Shown in pieces: positions 15,379 through 24,453 of a stretch of 64,000 bases of DNA. Position 1 is the first letter of the stretch, and each line of letters opens with the position of its first letter. The position numbers and the translations under genes were made by a program. This stretch comes from Xanthobacter flavus (GTDB lineage: Bacteria > Pseudomonadota > Alphaproteobacteria > Rhizobiales > Xanthobacteraceae), in NCBI RefSeq assembly GCF_017875275.1, contig NZ_JAGGML010000001.1, positions 3,617,001 through 3,681,000 of the forward strand, read 5' to 3'. The notes under the pieces are model-generated. The model saw nothing but the letters and a program-made list of their open reading frames with translations. It was not told the DNA's origin and made no database searches.

Positions 15379-16050
15379 GTGCGCTTGTTGGTGATCGAGG
15401 ACGATCCCGAGCTGAACCGGCAGCTTGTCGAGGCGCTGGGCGACGCCGGCTATGCCGTCGACCGGGCCTATGACGGGCTGGAAGGCCAGTTCCTCGGCGA
15501 AACCGAGCCCTACGACGCCATCGTGCTCGACATCGGCCTGCCGAAGCTTGACGGCATCTCCGTGCTGGAAAGTTGGCGGCGGGCGGGCAAGACCACCCCC
15601 GTCCTCATCCTCACCGCCCGCGACCGCTGGAGCGACAAGGTGCAGGGCTTCGATGCCGGCGCCGACGATTACGTCGCCAAGCCCTTCCACATGGAGGAGG
15701 TGCTCGCCCGCCTGCGCGCCTTGCTGCGACGGGCCACCGGCCACGCCTCCAGCGAGATGTCCTGCGGCCCGGTGCGGCTCGACACCCGCTCCGGCCGGGT
15801 CTCGGTGGATGGCAATCCGGTCAAGCTCACGTCGCACGAATATCGCCTGCTTTCCTACCTCATGCACCATGCGGGGCGCGTGGTGTCGCGCGGGGAATTG
15901 GTGGAGCACCTCTACGATCAGGATTTCGACCGCGATTCCAACACCATCGAGGTGTTCGTGGGGCGCCTGCGCAAGAAGCTCGACTGCGACGTGATCCAGA
16001 CCGTGCGCGGCCTCGGCTATCTGCTCGCGGCCCCCGAGGAGCCGCGCTGA
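15379..16050 (+). CDS. OmpR/PhoP-type response regulator
   Basis: 223 aa. Receiver domain 1-115 has the acidic pair Asp8/Asp9, phosphoacceptor Asp51 in VLDIGLPKLDG, and Lys101 in VAKPF. The C-terminal winged helix (about 125-218) has LTSHEYRLLSYLMHHAGRVVSR and the end TIEVFVGRLRKKL, RGLGYLL, typical of OmpR-family DNA-binding proteins and closest in style to PhoP/FeuP. The GTG start is fixed by the receiver N-terminus RLLVIEDD and a GGAGG 5 nt upstream. The cognate kinase follows 64 nt downstream. Confidence 0.9.
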   Translation: MRLLVIEDDPELNRQLVEALGDAGYAVDRAYDGLEGQFLGETEPYDAIVLDIGLPKLDGISVLESWRRAGKTTPVLILTARDRWSDKVQGFDAGADDYVAKPFHMEEVLARLRALLRRATGHASSEMSCGPVRLDTRSGRVSVDGNPVKLTSHEYRLLSYLMHHAGRVVSRGELVEHLYDQDFDRDSNTIEVFVGRLRKKLDCDVIQTVRGLGYLLAAPEEPR

Positions 16051-16114
16051 CCCATGGCCTGCTTCCTTCCGGCCCGCTCCCGTCCGGCCTGCTCCCGCAC
16101 GGCGGCGCGCTGAC

Positions 16115-17536
16115 ATGGCGGACCCGGCCCGCCGCCCGCCGGAGTACACCCCCGGCTCCCTGGCGTTCCGCCTCGTGCTCTCCGCCATGGGCATCACCGT
16201 GGTGGTGCTGCTGGTGGTGGGGCTCGTGCTCGCCTCGCTCTATCGCAGCTCCGCCGAGCGGGCGTTCGACCGGCAGCTCGACATCTATCTGAAGATCATC
16301 GTCGCGGACGTGGCCAATGCGTCCGAACGCCTGCCCGAGCCGGCGGGGCTGGCCGACCCGCTCTTCGCCTTCCCCCATTCCGGCTGGTACTGGCAGATCG
16401 CGCTCAAGTCCGACGGCGTGAATGAACGGCGGACCTCGCGTTCGCTGGTGGGCGAAAGTCTTCCGCTGCTGGCCGCGCAGGGTATCAGCGGGCGCCCCGG
16501 CCTGATGCGGCAGGGCTATGCCGCGGGTCCGGGCAACGTCGCCGTGCGGGTTGTGGAGCGCGACGTCGACCTCGGGCCGGATGCCCATTACATCGTTTCG
16601 GTGGCGGCGGCCGCGTCCGATCTCGAAGCGGAGATCTCCGCCTTCAACTTCTCGCTCGCCACGACACTGGTGGTGCTGGCCTGCGCCTTCCTCCTCGTGG
16701 TGATCGTGCAGGTGCGGTTCGGGCTGAAGCCGCTGACGCGCATCTCCCAGGCCCTCTCGGACGTGCGCTCCGGCAAGGCCGAGCGGCTGGAGGGCACCTA
16801 TCCCATCGAGATCGTGCCGCTGGTGCGCGAGGTGAATGCCCTCATCGACGCCAACCATGAGATCGTGGAGCGCGCCCGCACCCACGTCGGCAACCTCGCC
16901 CATGCGCTCAAGACCCCCCTCTCCGTGCTGATGAACGAGGCCGGTACCCGCGACGATCCGCTCGCCATGCGCGTGCGCGACCAGGCCGGCGTCATGCGGG
17001 ACCAGGTCGCCCACCATCTGGAGCGCGCCCGCATGGCCGCCCGCATCTCCGTGGTGGCGAGCGTGTGCGAGGTGACGGCGGTCATTACCGCGCTGGCCCG
17101 CACCATGGAGAAGATCCACCGCACCAAGGATCTCGCCATCGACGTGCGCATCCCCGAGGACGTGCACTTCCGGGGCGAGCGGCAGGACCTCGAGGAGATG
17201 TTCGGCAATCTCATCGACAATGCCTGCAAGTGGGCTTCCTCCCGGGTGGAGGTCGAGGTGCTGGTGGAGCGGCCGCGCACCCCCGGCGACCGGGTCTATT
17301 TCCATGTGAGCATCGACGATGACGGCCCCGGTCTCGATCCCGCCCGGCGGGTGGATGTGGGTCGGCGGGGGCGGCGGCTGGACGAATCCAAGCCCGGCTC
17401 CGGCCTTGGCCTGTCCATCGTGCAGGAACTGGCGCTGCTCTATGGCGGGCGGTTCGAGCTGAGCTCGGCCCCCATCGGCGGGCTCCGCACGGAACTGGTG
17501 CTGCCTGCAGCGGCAGCGCCGCCCCCGCCCACCTGA
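16115..17536 (+). CDS. PhoQ-type membrane sensor histidine kinase
   Basis: 473 aa. Two transmembrane helices (about 18-43 and 181-203) enclose a 135-residue periplasmic sensor domain. The H-box is NLAHALKTPLSVL with His263, the N-box EMFGNLIDNACKWA, G1 DDDGPGL, and G2 GSGLGLSIVQE. The NLAHALKTPL form of the H-box is typical of PhoQ/FeuQ-like kinases. It phosphorylates the upstream regulator in response to an envelope signal (cations, acidity or peptides in relatives). Between G1 and G2 the lid is short and basic (VGRRGRRLDESKPG). Confidence 0.9.
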   Translation: MADPARRPPEYTPGSLAFRLVLSAMGITVVVLLVVGLVLASLYRSSAERAFDRQLDIYLKIIVADVANASERLPEPAGLADPLFAFPHSGWYWQIALKSDGVNERRTSRSLVGESLPLLAAQGISGRPGLMRQGYAAGPGNVAVRVVERDVDLGPDAHYIVSVAAAASDLEAEISAFNFSLATTLVVLACAFLLVVIVQVRFGLKPLTRISQALSDVRSGKAERLEGTYPIEIVPLVREVNALIDANHEIVERARTHVGNLAHALKTPLSVLMNEAGTRDDPLAMRVRDQAGVMRDQVAHHLERARMAARISVVASVCEVTAVITALARTMEKIHRTKDLAIDVRIPEDVHFRGERQDLEEMFGNLIDNACKWASSRVEVEVLVERPRTPGDRVYFHVSIDDDGPGLDPARRVDVGRRGRRLDESKPGSGLGLSIVQELALLYGGRFELSSAPIGGLRTELVLPAAAAPPPPT

Positions 17537-17745
17537 CGTTTCCCGGCCGGGCTGGTGCGGGTGATACCGTGGCGCCACAGCCTGCGGCAAACCGTCTTCA
17601 CAGTGAGACTTGCGGTGCCTAAGAGAGCCCGTCAGCCTCTTTGTTGCCCCAATCGGTGATCCGATGGGCTGGTCTGAGCGTTGATGACGTGCACGGGCAT
17701 TTTGCCCGGGTCCGTCCTGCCCGTTGTTCTGCCCGAGGCCTGTTC

Positions 17746-18183
17746 ATGTTCGTCCGCGTGTCCCGCGTCTTTCCCGCGTCCGCAGTGGTCCTCGCCCTTG
17801 CGCTCGGCGGATGCGCGACCGACACGACCGGCAACAAGGCAACGGCGGCGCTGGCGGCCCTGCCCACGGCGCCGGTCATGTCCGGCACGGTCTCCGGCGG
17901 CCTCATCAGCGGCGGCATCGGCAACGGGCTCGACGACGCCGACCGGCAACGCGCCTACGACGCCGAGATTTCCGCGCTGGAGACGGGCGGCCCCGGCTAT
18001 CCCATCGGCTGGAAGGGCGACGGCACCGCGCGCGGCACGGTCATCGCCGGCCCGCCCTACAACCGCGCCGGCTTCCAGAGCTGCCGCGACTATTCCCACA
18101 CCATCTATATCGACAATCGCCCCCAGATCGCCCGCGGCGCCGCCTGCCGCACGGCGGAGGGCCGCTGGCAGCCGGTGAGCTGA
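17746..18183 (+). CDS. Lipoprotein with 17-kDa surface antigen-like features
   Basis: 145 aa. The signal peptide MFVRVSRVFPASAVVLALAL ends in lipobox GGC (Cys23). A Gly-rich segment (GTVSGGLISGGIGNGL) resembles a glycine zipper, and the C-terminal domain has CRDYSHTIYIDNRPQIARGAAC with a likely Cys pair, as in RT0821/Lpp0805-type surface antigens. It is predicted to sit in the outer membrane facing the periplasm or surface. It could belong to the regulon of the upstream two-component system, but a 209-bp gap suggests its own promoter. Confidence 0.75.
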   Translation: MFVRVSRVFPASAVVLALALGGCATDTTGNKATAALAALPTAPVMSGTVSGGLISGGIGNGLDDADRQRAYDAEISALETGGPGYPIGWKGDGTARGTVIAGPPYNRAGFQSCRDYSHTIYIDNRPQIARGAACRTAEGRWQPVS

Positions 18184-18194
18184 GCGCGCTAGGA

Positions 18195-18277
18195 CCCCGC
18201 CGCCTGAGGCGATGCGGGGCGGTGGGCGGACATGGCTTTCGGGAACGCTGGTAAAGGATGGGCGGCCGCCTGAGGCG
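18195..18277. terminator. Bidirectional hairpin region between convergent genes
   Basis: Hairpin one is CCCCGC-CGCC-TGA-GGCG-AT-GCGGGG (18195-18219), and hairpin two shares the core CGCCTGAGGCG at 18267-18277. They lie between the lipoprotein stop (18183) and the UspA stop (18298), where both convergent transcripts must end. There is no long T-run. Confidence 0.45.
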
Positions 18278-18297
18278 CGCCGCGCCGGCATCAGCTT

Positions 18298-19137
18298 TCA
18301 GTAGGACATGAACAGGGGGACCTTGCAGTCCTCCAGCAGAGACTCGGTGACGCCGCCCAGCACCCATTCGCGGATGCGCGAGTGGTTGAAGGCGCCCATG
18401 ACGATGAGGTCGGCGCCGATCAGACCCGCCTGCTCGCGCAGGGTCGCGGCCACGCCGTCCGGGCTCACCACAAGGTTCTTCACGTCCACATGGACGCCAT
18501 GGCGGGCGAGATGGGGCGCAAGCTCGGCACCGGGCACTTCGTGCGCCAGCTCCTTTTCCGAGCCGATGGCGAGCACCTCCACGGAGGCCGCGGACTTGAG
18601 GATGCCCATGGCGTCGTTGACGGCCCGCGTCGCCCGCACGCTCGCATCCCAGGCGATGAGAACGCGGTCGTGCTTGAAGGTGTCCACCCCCGGCGGAACC
18701 ACGATGACCGGCCGGCCGCTCTCGAACAGCAGCGCCTCGATGAGCCCGCGGTCGGCATTCACGGTCGCGACCTCCGCGTCCAGCACCGAGATGTCATGGA
18801 CCCGCGCCTGGGCGATAAACAGCTCAACCAGCTGCCCGTAGGCGAGCTGCGGCGTTTCCACCGAGGCGGCGACACCGGCGGCCGCCGCATCGCCCCGCGC
18901 CCGCTCCGCCACGTCCTGCGCCAGCTGCCTGAGCCGCCGGTTGTGGGCGGCGACAAGGCCGGTGGCGACATTGCTGACGAAGGTATTGCCCATCACCACC
19001 TTCAGCGAGGCCGCCTGGATGGTGGCATGGGCGCCCGATTGCTGGGCCAGCGACAAGCCGTAGGCGAGCGCGGCGGAGGGTTCGTCAATGCCCTCTTCCG
19101 TCATCCCGATGAGCACGCTTTTTATGTTCTGCACCAT
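18298..19137 (-). CDS. Universal stress protein (UspA family)
   Basis: 279 aa. The N-terminus IKSVLIGMTEEGIDEP and the second half (DRVLIAWDASVRATRAV from about residue 155) look like two Usp-type alpha/beta repeats. The C-terminal DLIVMGAFNHSRIREWVLGG is the conserved nucleotide-binding end of the family. Tandem Usp proteins act in stress survival; no ligand can be read from the sequence. It stands alone, convergent with the lipoprotein gene and divergent from marC with a 136-bp gap. Confidence 0.85.
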   Translation of the reverse strand: MVQNIKSVLIGMTEEGIDEPSAALAYGLSLAQQSGAHATIQAASLKVVMGNTFVSNVATGLVAAHNRRLRQLAQDVAERARGDAAAAGVAASVETPQLAYGQLVELFIAQARVHDISVLDAEVATVNADRGLIEALLFESGRPVIVVPPGVDTFKHDRVLIAWDASVRATRAVNDAMGILKSAASVEVLAIGSEKELAHEVPGAELAPHLARHGVHVDVKNLVVSPDGVAATLREQAGLIGADLIVMGAFNHSRIREWVLGGVTESLLEDCKVPLFMSY

Positions 19138-19273
19138 TTGGCGTTTCCTCCTGACACGAGATCAAGGTATCCGAAGGCTTCAGCGTGTCGTTGCGTCATG
19201 TCAAGGGCGCAGGGCGCCGGTACCGGTTGCCAGCCCATTTCCGTGAGGTAATAAGAGGCGCGAGGGAGCGCCC

Positions 19274-19909
19274 ATGATCGATGATCTGAACCTGTTCGCG
19301 AGCCAGCTGGTCACGCTCTGGGTCGTGCTGGAACCGCTGAGCCATCTCAGCATGTTTCTCGCCACCACCTCCCACCTCGATCGGCAGGAACGGCACAAGG
19401 TGGCGGCGATGGGCACCGCCTTCGCCTTCCTCATCCTGGTGGTGTTCACGCTCCTTGGCCGGATGCTGCTGGAGGCGATGGGCATCTCCATCCTCGCCTT
19501 CCAGATCTCCGGCGGCATCATACTGTTCTATTTCTCGATGACCATGATCTTCGGGGCGATGACGCAGCATGCCGTGACCGCCGATCCCGAGCGGCGGCTC
19601 GTCCACATCGCGGTCTATCCCATCGCGACGCCCATCGTGGCGGGGCCGGGCGCCATTCTCGCCATGGTGCTGTTCTCCGACAACAACCGCGGCGCCCCGC
19701 TCTCCCAGCACCTCATCACGGTGAGCGTGCTGGTGCTGATGTCGCTGGTGCTGTTCGCCATCTTCTGGCTGGGCGACTACATCGCCAAGGTGCTCGGGGA
19801 GGGCGGAGCGAGCCTGCTGCGGCGGATCATGGGCATCCTGCTCGCCGCCTTCTCGGTCAATCTGGTGCTCAACGCCTTCCAGAAATGGCTCAGCCTGCCG
19901 CCGATCTGA
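19274..19909 (+). CDS. MarC-family integral membrane protein
   Basis: 211 aa with six predicted membrane helices. Conserved family stretches include LWVVLEPLSHLSMFLATTS near the start, then IAVYPIATPIVAGPGAILAMVLFS and LGEGGASLLRRIMGILLAAFSVN. MarC/UPF0056 proteins are inner-membrane proteins of unclear transport function; the old link to multiple antibiotic resistance is not supported. The ATG at 19274 follows GAGGCGCGAGGGAG. Confidence 0.85.
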   Translation: MIDDLNLFASQLVTLWVVLEPLSHLSMFLATTSHLDRQERHKVAAMGTAFAFLILVVFTLLGRMLLEAMGISILAFQISGGIILFYFSMTMIFGAMTQHAVTADPERRLVHIAVYPIATPIVAGPGAILAMVLFSDNNRGAPLSQHLITVSVLVLMSLVLFAIFWLGDYIAKVLGEGGASLLRRIMGILLAAFSVNLVLNAFQKWLSLPPI

Positions 19910-19923
19910 GCGGCGGCAGGCTG
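19891..19923. terminator. 13-bp perfect hairpin over the marC stop codon
   Basis: Left arm CAGCCTGCCGCCG (19891-19903), loop ATCTGAG, right arm CGGCGGCAGGCTG (19911-19923). The marC stop lies in the loop. It probably ends transcription from marC and also from the convergent demethylase operon, whose last stop is at 19935. There is no T-tail in either direction. Confidence 0.55.
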
Positions 19924-19934
19924 GCCGTTACGGA

Positions 19935-20996
19935 TCAGGCCTCGATCTTGTCGATGTCCGGCGCGATGCCCGCAGAGGTGGGGGCGCCGTCGTCCAGCGG
20001 CGCCAGATAGTCCACCACCATCTCGCGGAAGCGCGGGAGGCCCTTGTAGGCGGCGATGTCCGGATTGAGGTCGCGCAGCACCCGGTGCAGCCGCCGGCGC
20101 CACTTGGGCACCTTGGCGATGTCCGCCACGCTGGTGAGATAGCAGCGGATGCCGAACAGGATGGCGTTGGAGCGGGGCAGGCGATAGAGCGTCTGCAGCT
20201 CCACGCGCAGGTGCACCTTATCCGCCACGTTCTGCGGCGTCACCGACGCCTTGTCGGGCCCCCACACGGGATAGTTTTCCGGCGAGGTGTCGAGGCGCGG
20301 GTTCACCGTCATGGTCCAGTTGAGGCGGCGCACCGGCTGGCCATACTGGAGGCGCAGGAGATACTTCAGGGCGCGGTCGAACACGCCCTTCTCGTGCGCC
20401 AGCGGCACCGGGCCGTGCCACTCGTGGAAGCTCATTCCGATGTCGAACTCCAGCGACCAGTCGGCCTGGGTCGTCACCATGCCGCCGTCCACGAAGAGGT
20501 TGTCCTCGCGCTGGTCCTGAAGGGTGAAATCGCCCTGCGCCTGCCGGGTGATGTATTCGAACGGCCCGCAGGGCAGCGTCTCGGCCTTGCCGAAGATGAA
20601 GCTCTGCTGGATGCCGAGCGGCCGGTTCACCCAGGTCCAGGCGTCGCCGTCCTTGGACAGGGTGAAGTGCTCGGGATAATCCGCCGCAAGGCTCTCCATG
20701 ATGAGTTCGAGCGTGTCCCACTCCGCCGTCATCATGTGCGGCAGCACCTGGCAGCGCTTGGGGTCCTCGGCGAGGACGCGGGCGCGCTCCTTGCACTCCG
20801 CGATATAGTGCTCGTCGATGTCGAACACCGCCTGGAAGGCGGCCGTGGGGCCGCCGCGCACGTGGGGCTCGATGTTCACCGAATACATGTAGCTGTCTTC
20901 GGGGAACGGGAAGGGGAAGCGCAGGAGGTCCTCGGGCGACTTCTTGTAGGTGAAGGTGTCGCGGAAGGTCTCTGCGGGCTTGAACTGGACGGTCAT
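19935..20996 (-). CDS. Heme-dependent oxidative N-demethylase alpha subunit (DUF3445)
   Basis: 353 aa. The DUF3445 family fold is recognised from the N-terminal YKKSPEDLLRFPFPFPEDSY, TLSKDGDAWTWVNRPLGIQQSF, the GPFEYITRQAQGDFTLQDQRED stretch (read in parts), MSFHEWHGPVPLAHEKG and PVRRLNWTMTVNPRLDTSPE. Family knowledge: the alpha subunit is a PAS-fold heme enzyme that oxidatively removes a methyl group from dimethylamine and releases formaldehyde. The start at 20996 follows GGGAGGATC. Next to it are a ferredoxin-reductase subunit and a DmmA subunit, which completes the oxidase. It is the last gene of the operon. Confidence 0.85.
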   Translation of the reverse strand: MTVQFKPAETFRDTFTYKKSPEDLLRFPFPFPEDSYMYSVNIEPHVRGGPTAAFQAVFDIDEHYIAECKERARVLAEDPKRCQVLPHMMTAEWDTLELIMESLAADYPEHFTLSKDGDAWTWVNRPLGIQQSFIFGKAETLPCGPFEYITRQAQGDFTLQDQREDNLFVDGGMVTTQADWSLEFDIGMSFHEWHGPVPLAHEKGVFDRALKYLLRLQYGQPVRRLNWTMTVNPRLDTSPENYPVWGPDKASVTPQNVADKVHLRVELQTLYRLPRSNAILFGIRCYLTSVADIAKVPKWRRRLHRVLRDLNPDIAAYKGLPRFREMVVDYLAPLDDGAPTSAGIAPDIDKIEA

Positions 20997-21012
20997 GCGG
21001 ATCCTCCCGGGA

Positions 21013-21969
21013 TCACAGGTCGATGACGATGCGCGGGCCGCGGGCACGCGACACGCAGGTCATGATGAGGGTGCCAGCCGCCTTCTCCTCCGCGGAGAGG
21101 AAGTCGTCGCGGTGGTCCGCTTCGCCCTCCACGAGGGAGGTGGCGCACTGGCCGCAGGCGCCGCCACGGCACAGGCACGGGGCCTCCACGCCGGCCGCCT
21201 CGATGGCTTCCAGCAGGCTCTGGCTTTCGCCCACCTCCACCTCGATGCCGGACTTCCGCAGCACGGCGCGGAAGGGCAGGCCGGTGACGTCGCCGCCGAA
21301 GCTTTCCTTATGGACCTTGCCCTTGGGCCAGCCGAGGGCGGCGGCGGTGGAGGCCACCGCATCCATCAGGCTGTGCGGCCCGCAGACATAGACATGGGTG
21401 CCCAGCGGCTGGCGCGCCAGCAGGCCGGCGAGATCGAAGGCGGCGCGGCCGCCGCCATGCACGCGGATTTCCTCGCCCGCCGCATAGGGCGCGAGCAGGC
21501 GCTCGAACACCGGCACTTCCTCCAGAGTCGCGAGCTGGTGCAATTCGAACCGGGCGCCGCGCGCCTTCAGCTCCGGCAGGAAGGACAGAAGCGGCGTGAT
21601 GCCGATGCCGCCGCCGATGAGCAGATGCTTCTTCGCGGTGGAGGCGAGCGGGAAGAGGCTCACCGGATTGGCCATCTCCAGCACGTCGCCCGCCGCGACC
21701 CGGCGGTGGAGAAAAGAGGAGCCGCCCCGCGACTGGGCGACGAGGCGCACGATGATGTCGTAGCGCGCCCGCTCGGACGGCGGGGAGACGAGGGAATAGG
21801 CATTCTTCATCACCCGCGCCCCGTCGCGCAGGGTGAGGAGAACGTGCCCACCCGCCGGTGGGGTGGGGAACGCGCCGCCATGGGCCGGCTCGAAGGAGAA
21901 GCGCTTGAGGCTCGGCGCGAGCTCGACGATCTCGCGCACGCGCACGCTGAAGGGCTGGGCGGCGGTCAT
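21013..21969 (-). CDS. Dimethylamine monooxygenase reductase subunit (DmmB-like)
   Basis: 318 aa. An FAD/FMN-type ferredoxin-NAD(P) reductase module (KNAYSLVSPPSER flavin loop, nucleotide motif GGGIGITP at 119-126, VCGPHSLMDA) is fused to a C-terminal plant-type [2Fe-2S] domain with Cys267, Cys272, Cys275 and Cys305. This layout is the PDR/VanB family. It passes electrons from NADPH to the heme alpha subunit. Its ATG overlaps the stop of the DmmA-like gene (ATGA), and the DUF3445 gene begins 16 nt downstream. Confidence 0.88.
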   Translation of the reverse strand: MTAAQPFSVRVREIVELAPSLKRFSFEPAHGGAFPTPPAGGHVLLTLRDGARVMKNAYSLVSPPSERARYDIIVRLVAQSRGGSSFLHRRVAAGDVLEMANPVSLFPLASTAKKHLLIGGGIGITPLLSFLPELKARGARFELHQLATLEEVPVFERLLAPYAAGEEIRVHGGGRAAFDLAGLLARQPLGTHVYVCGPHSLMDAVASTAAALGWPKGKVHKESFGGDVTGLPFRAVLRKSGIEVEVGESQSLLEAIEAAGVEAPCLCRGGACGQCATSLVEGEADHRDDFLSAEEKAAGTLIMTCVSRARGPRIVIDL

Positions 21970-22553
21970 GCGTAAAGCTCCTCGGCCTCGGGCACCTCAC
22001 CCGGCACCTCGGCGTCCACCTGGACGCCCATGAAGGCGGCGAGCCGCCGTGAGAAATGATCGCGCACGAACAGGGATGCGCCGCAGCCCGGGCAGGTGAA
22101 GATGGAGGTGGTCACGCCCTCGCTCACCGTCCGGCAATGGACGCAATAGATGCGCCTTGCCTTCGGGCCGACCTCGGCGAAGGCGGTCTCCTGCCGGCTG
22201 AGGCCGGCCTTTTCCGCGCGGCCCCACACGTCCCACAGGAACGGCTCGGCGCCGGCCGCATAGAGGCGCAGCCCCATGGTCTCGCGGGCGAGCCGCTCTT
22301 CCAGCGCGGAAAACAGGTGCGTCACGGAGCGGAAGGTGGCGACGCTGCCCGGCGCCTCTTCCATGGCCGGGGCGGAGGCCACGGCGCTACGCCGGGCCAC
22401 CGTCCAGACCTCGAAGGCGGAGGGGGCAACCCCCTCCGCCAGCGCCTCAGCCGGAACCTCGGCCGCCTCGACCACCAGCAGGTGGTGCCGTCCGGACGGG
22501 TCCGGAGCCAGCGGCGCGTACTTCGGGCGGCTCTTGATACCCTGGTCGCTCAT
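21966..22553 (-). CDS. Dimethylamine monooxygenase subunit DmmA-like
   Basis: 195 aa. The C-terminal third contains a four-cysteine zinc-ribbon-like site: Cys137/Cys140 in RIYCVHCRTV and Cys154/Cys157 in FTCPGCGASLFVRDHFSRR. This end, followed by LAAFMGVQVDAE, marks the DmmA family, the small third subunit of DMA monooxygenase/HODM. The N-terminal 125 residues are less conserved. The start has GGAGA nearby. It lies 11 nt behind the permease gene. Confidence 0.8.
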   Translation of the reverse strand: MSDQGIKSRPKYAPLAPDPSGRHHLLVVEAAEVPAEALAEGVAPSAFEVWTVARRSAVASAPAMEEAPGSVATFRSVTHLFSALEERLARETMGLRLYAAGAEPFLWDVWGRAEKAGLSRQETAFAEVGPKARRIYCVHCRTVSEGVTTSIFTCPGCGASLFVRDHFSRRLAAFMGVQVDAEVPGEVPEAEELYA

Positions 22554-22564
22554 TTCGTCTCCGT

Positions 22565-24247
22565 TCAATAGACCGCAATGCTGCGGGCCACGATGATGAC
22601 AACGGCGCCGGCCGCGAGGGCGAGGTAGGGCAGCATCCCCGCCCGCGTGCCGGCACCGGGTTCGGCCTTGAGGTGCATGTCCTCCATCATCGCCGCCGGG
22701 AACTGGCCCTTGTCCGTCACATAGTGCCGGAAGAGGAACACCGGGATGATGGCGGCCGATACGATCAGCCCGGTCACCAGCGTGCCCGCGCCCCAGATGT
22801 CGGCACCCATGCCAAGCAGGAACAGGTTCACGTAGGCGAGCACCGTACCCATGCCGATGAGCCAGACGGGGGCCTTGAAGGGGCGCTCCCAGGTGGGACG
22901 ATCGATGCGGTGCATCCAGGCGGAATTCAGGTTCAGGAAGTTGAACAGAATGTAGCAGACGTTGGAGATGGCGAGGATGAACACGTAGTCCGACATCATC
23001 AGCAGGATGAGGTTGAAGCCGAGGTCGGTCCACATGGCGCGGGTGGGGGCGCCGTTCTCGTTCACGTGGCTGAGATACTTGGGCAGCCAGCCGTCCACCG
23101 ACGCCTGGTAGAGCGTGCGGGAGGAGCCGGCCATGGAGGTGATGATGGCCAGCATCAGCGCGAGGATCAGCATCACCACGATCACGGTGTGGACGATGGG
23201 TCCGCCCTTGATCATGTCGGCCATGGCGCTCGCCACACCCATGCCGGAATAGATGTCGGCGGAGAGGATGCCGGAATAGACCGCCGGCGTCGTGACCGTG
23301 CCTGAGGCGTCCACCACTGCCGGGGTCACGAGCTGGCCGAGGCCGAGCACGCCCTGGAAGGAGATGGGCACGATGGTGAACACAAAGATGCACAGAAGGC
23401 CCGAATAGAGGATAGCCTTGAAGGTATCCGTCTTCGGGTCGCGGAACTCGCGCGTGTAGCAGACCGCGGTCTCGAAGCCGTAGGTCGACCACGCGGCGAT
23501 GAAGAGGCCGCCGGCCATCAGGGTGAGGCCCGCCATGTTCCACTCGCCGGCGATCACCTTGCCCGCCTCGTCCTTGGCGAGCGGGGCGAACGGCCCGAGA
23601 TTGGCGGCGAGCACGTCGCCGGTGATCAGCGGCACGAGGCCGATGAGGATCAGCGGCAGCAGTGCCACCACGCCGAGGATGACCTGCACCTTGGCGGTCT
23701 GGCTGATGCCGCGATGCTGGATGGCGAAGGCGACGAGCAGCAGCACCGCGCCGAGGAGGAAGGTGGCGTTGATGCGCAGCGCGAGGCCCGCCTTCAGCCA
23801 GCCGAGATCGACCAGCGTGAGCTGCCAGGTGTTGATGGCGGCGTCCGGCGCGAACAGGATGGAGAGCACATAGCCCGCCGCAAGGCCTGAGCCGATGGAC
23901 AGCACCGGCGACCAGGCCAGCCAGTTGCACCACACCGAGAACGGCGCGAGCAGCTTGCCGTAGCGCACCCAGGCGATGGCGCCGTAGACCGAGGCGCCGC
24001 CCGACTTGTGCGGGAACAGGCCGGCGATCTCGGCGTAGGAAAAGGCCTGGATGAAGCCGAAGATGATGGACAGGATCCACACGAACCAGGCCGGCGCGCC
24101 CACCGTGGCGCCGATGGCGCCAATGGAGAACAGCACGAGGGCGGGCACGCCGCTCGCGATCCAGAACGCGCCGGTCCAGCTGATCTTGCGTTGAAGCGAG
24201 CCGGCCTCAGGCGCGGCGACCGCTTCATTGGTTGCGGTGATGCTCAT
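22565..24247 (-). CDS. APC-family amino acid/amine permease
   Basis: 560 aa with about 12-14 transmembrane helices. The N-terminal GALWIASGVP-like start (WTGAFWIASGVPALVLFSIG), the SYAEIAGLFPHKSGGASVYG loop and WSTYGFETAVCYTREFRDPK are typical APC-superfamily landmarks. It lies between the GcvT fusion and the DMA monooxygenase subunits, so it likely imports the methylated amine or a related amino compound. The start at 24247 is preceded by GAGGGG, which can pair in a hairpin (24256-24271). Confidence 0.85.
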   Translation of the reverse strand: MSITATNEAVAAPEAGSLQRKISWTGAFWIASGVPALVLFSIGAIGATVGAPAWFVWILSIIFGFIQAFSYAEIAGLFPHKSGGASVYGAIAWVRYGKLLAPFSVWCNWLAWSPVLSIGSGLAAGYVLSILFAPDAAINTWQLTLVDLGWLKAGLALRINATFLLGAVLLLVAFAIQHRGISQTAKVQVILGVVALLPLILIGLVPLITGDVLAANLGPFAPLAKDEAGKVIAGEWNMAGLTLMAGGLFIAAWSTYGFETAVCYTREFRDPKTDTFKAILYSGLLCIFVFTIVPISFQGVLGLGQLVTPAVVDASGTVTTPAVYSGILSADIYSGMGVASAMADMIKGGPIVHTVIVVMLILALMLAIITSMAGSSRTLYQASVDGWLPKYLSHVNENGAPTRAMWTDLGFNLILLMMSDYVFILAISNVCYILFNFLNLNSAWMHRIDRPTWERPFKAPVWLIGMGTVLAYVNLFLLGMGADIWGAGTLVTGLIVSAAIIPVFLFRHYVTDKGQFPAAMMEDMHLKAEPGAGTRAGMLPYLALAAGAVVIIVARSIAVY

Positions 24248-24255
24248 GATTGTCC

Positions 24256-24271
24256 CCTCGTTATGGCGAGG
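24256..24271 (-). promoter_or_regulatory. Leader hairpin overlapping the permease ribosome binding site
   Basis: CCTCG (24256-24260) and CGAGG (24267-24271) form a 5-bp stem with a 6-nt loop. On the minus-strand transcript the second arm is part of the CGAGGGG ribosome binding site, 8 nt before the ATG. It could reduce initiation on the permease relative to its neighbours. Confidence 0.35.
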
Positions 24272-24299
24272 GAGTTTCCAGATAAGAAAAAAATTTGTC

Positions 24300-24322
24300 A
24301 ACGAAGATATAGACGTATCGTT
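24300..24322 (-). promoter_or_regulatory. Inverted repeat upstream of the permease gene
   Basis: AACGA (24300-24304) and TCGTT (24318-24322) flank a 13-nt AT-rich centre that also contains a nested ACGTA/TTACGT. On the minus strand a TTGACA reads immediately downstream of it (rc of 24296-24301). It may be a promoter with an operator for the permease-DMA monooxygenase part of the operon. Confidence 0.3.
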
Positions 24323-24453
24323 ACGTCATTGCGAGCTTATTTTGGCGCCAGATGCTGCCCAATGAGTAGTCGCGCCAGAACTGCGGAAACAACAGCATGC
24401 CCGGGCGTCGCACCTTTATTCAGGCGCGCCGGGACGATACTGCAGTCTTCAGG

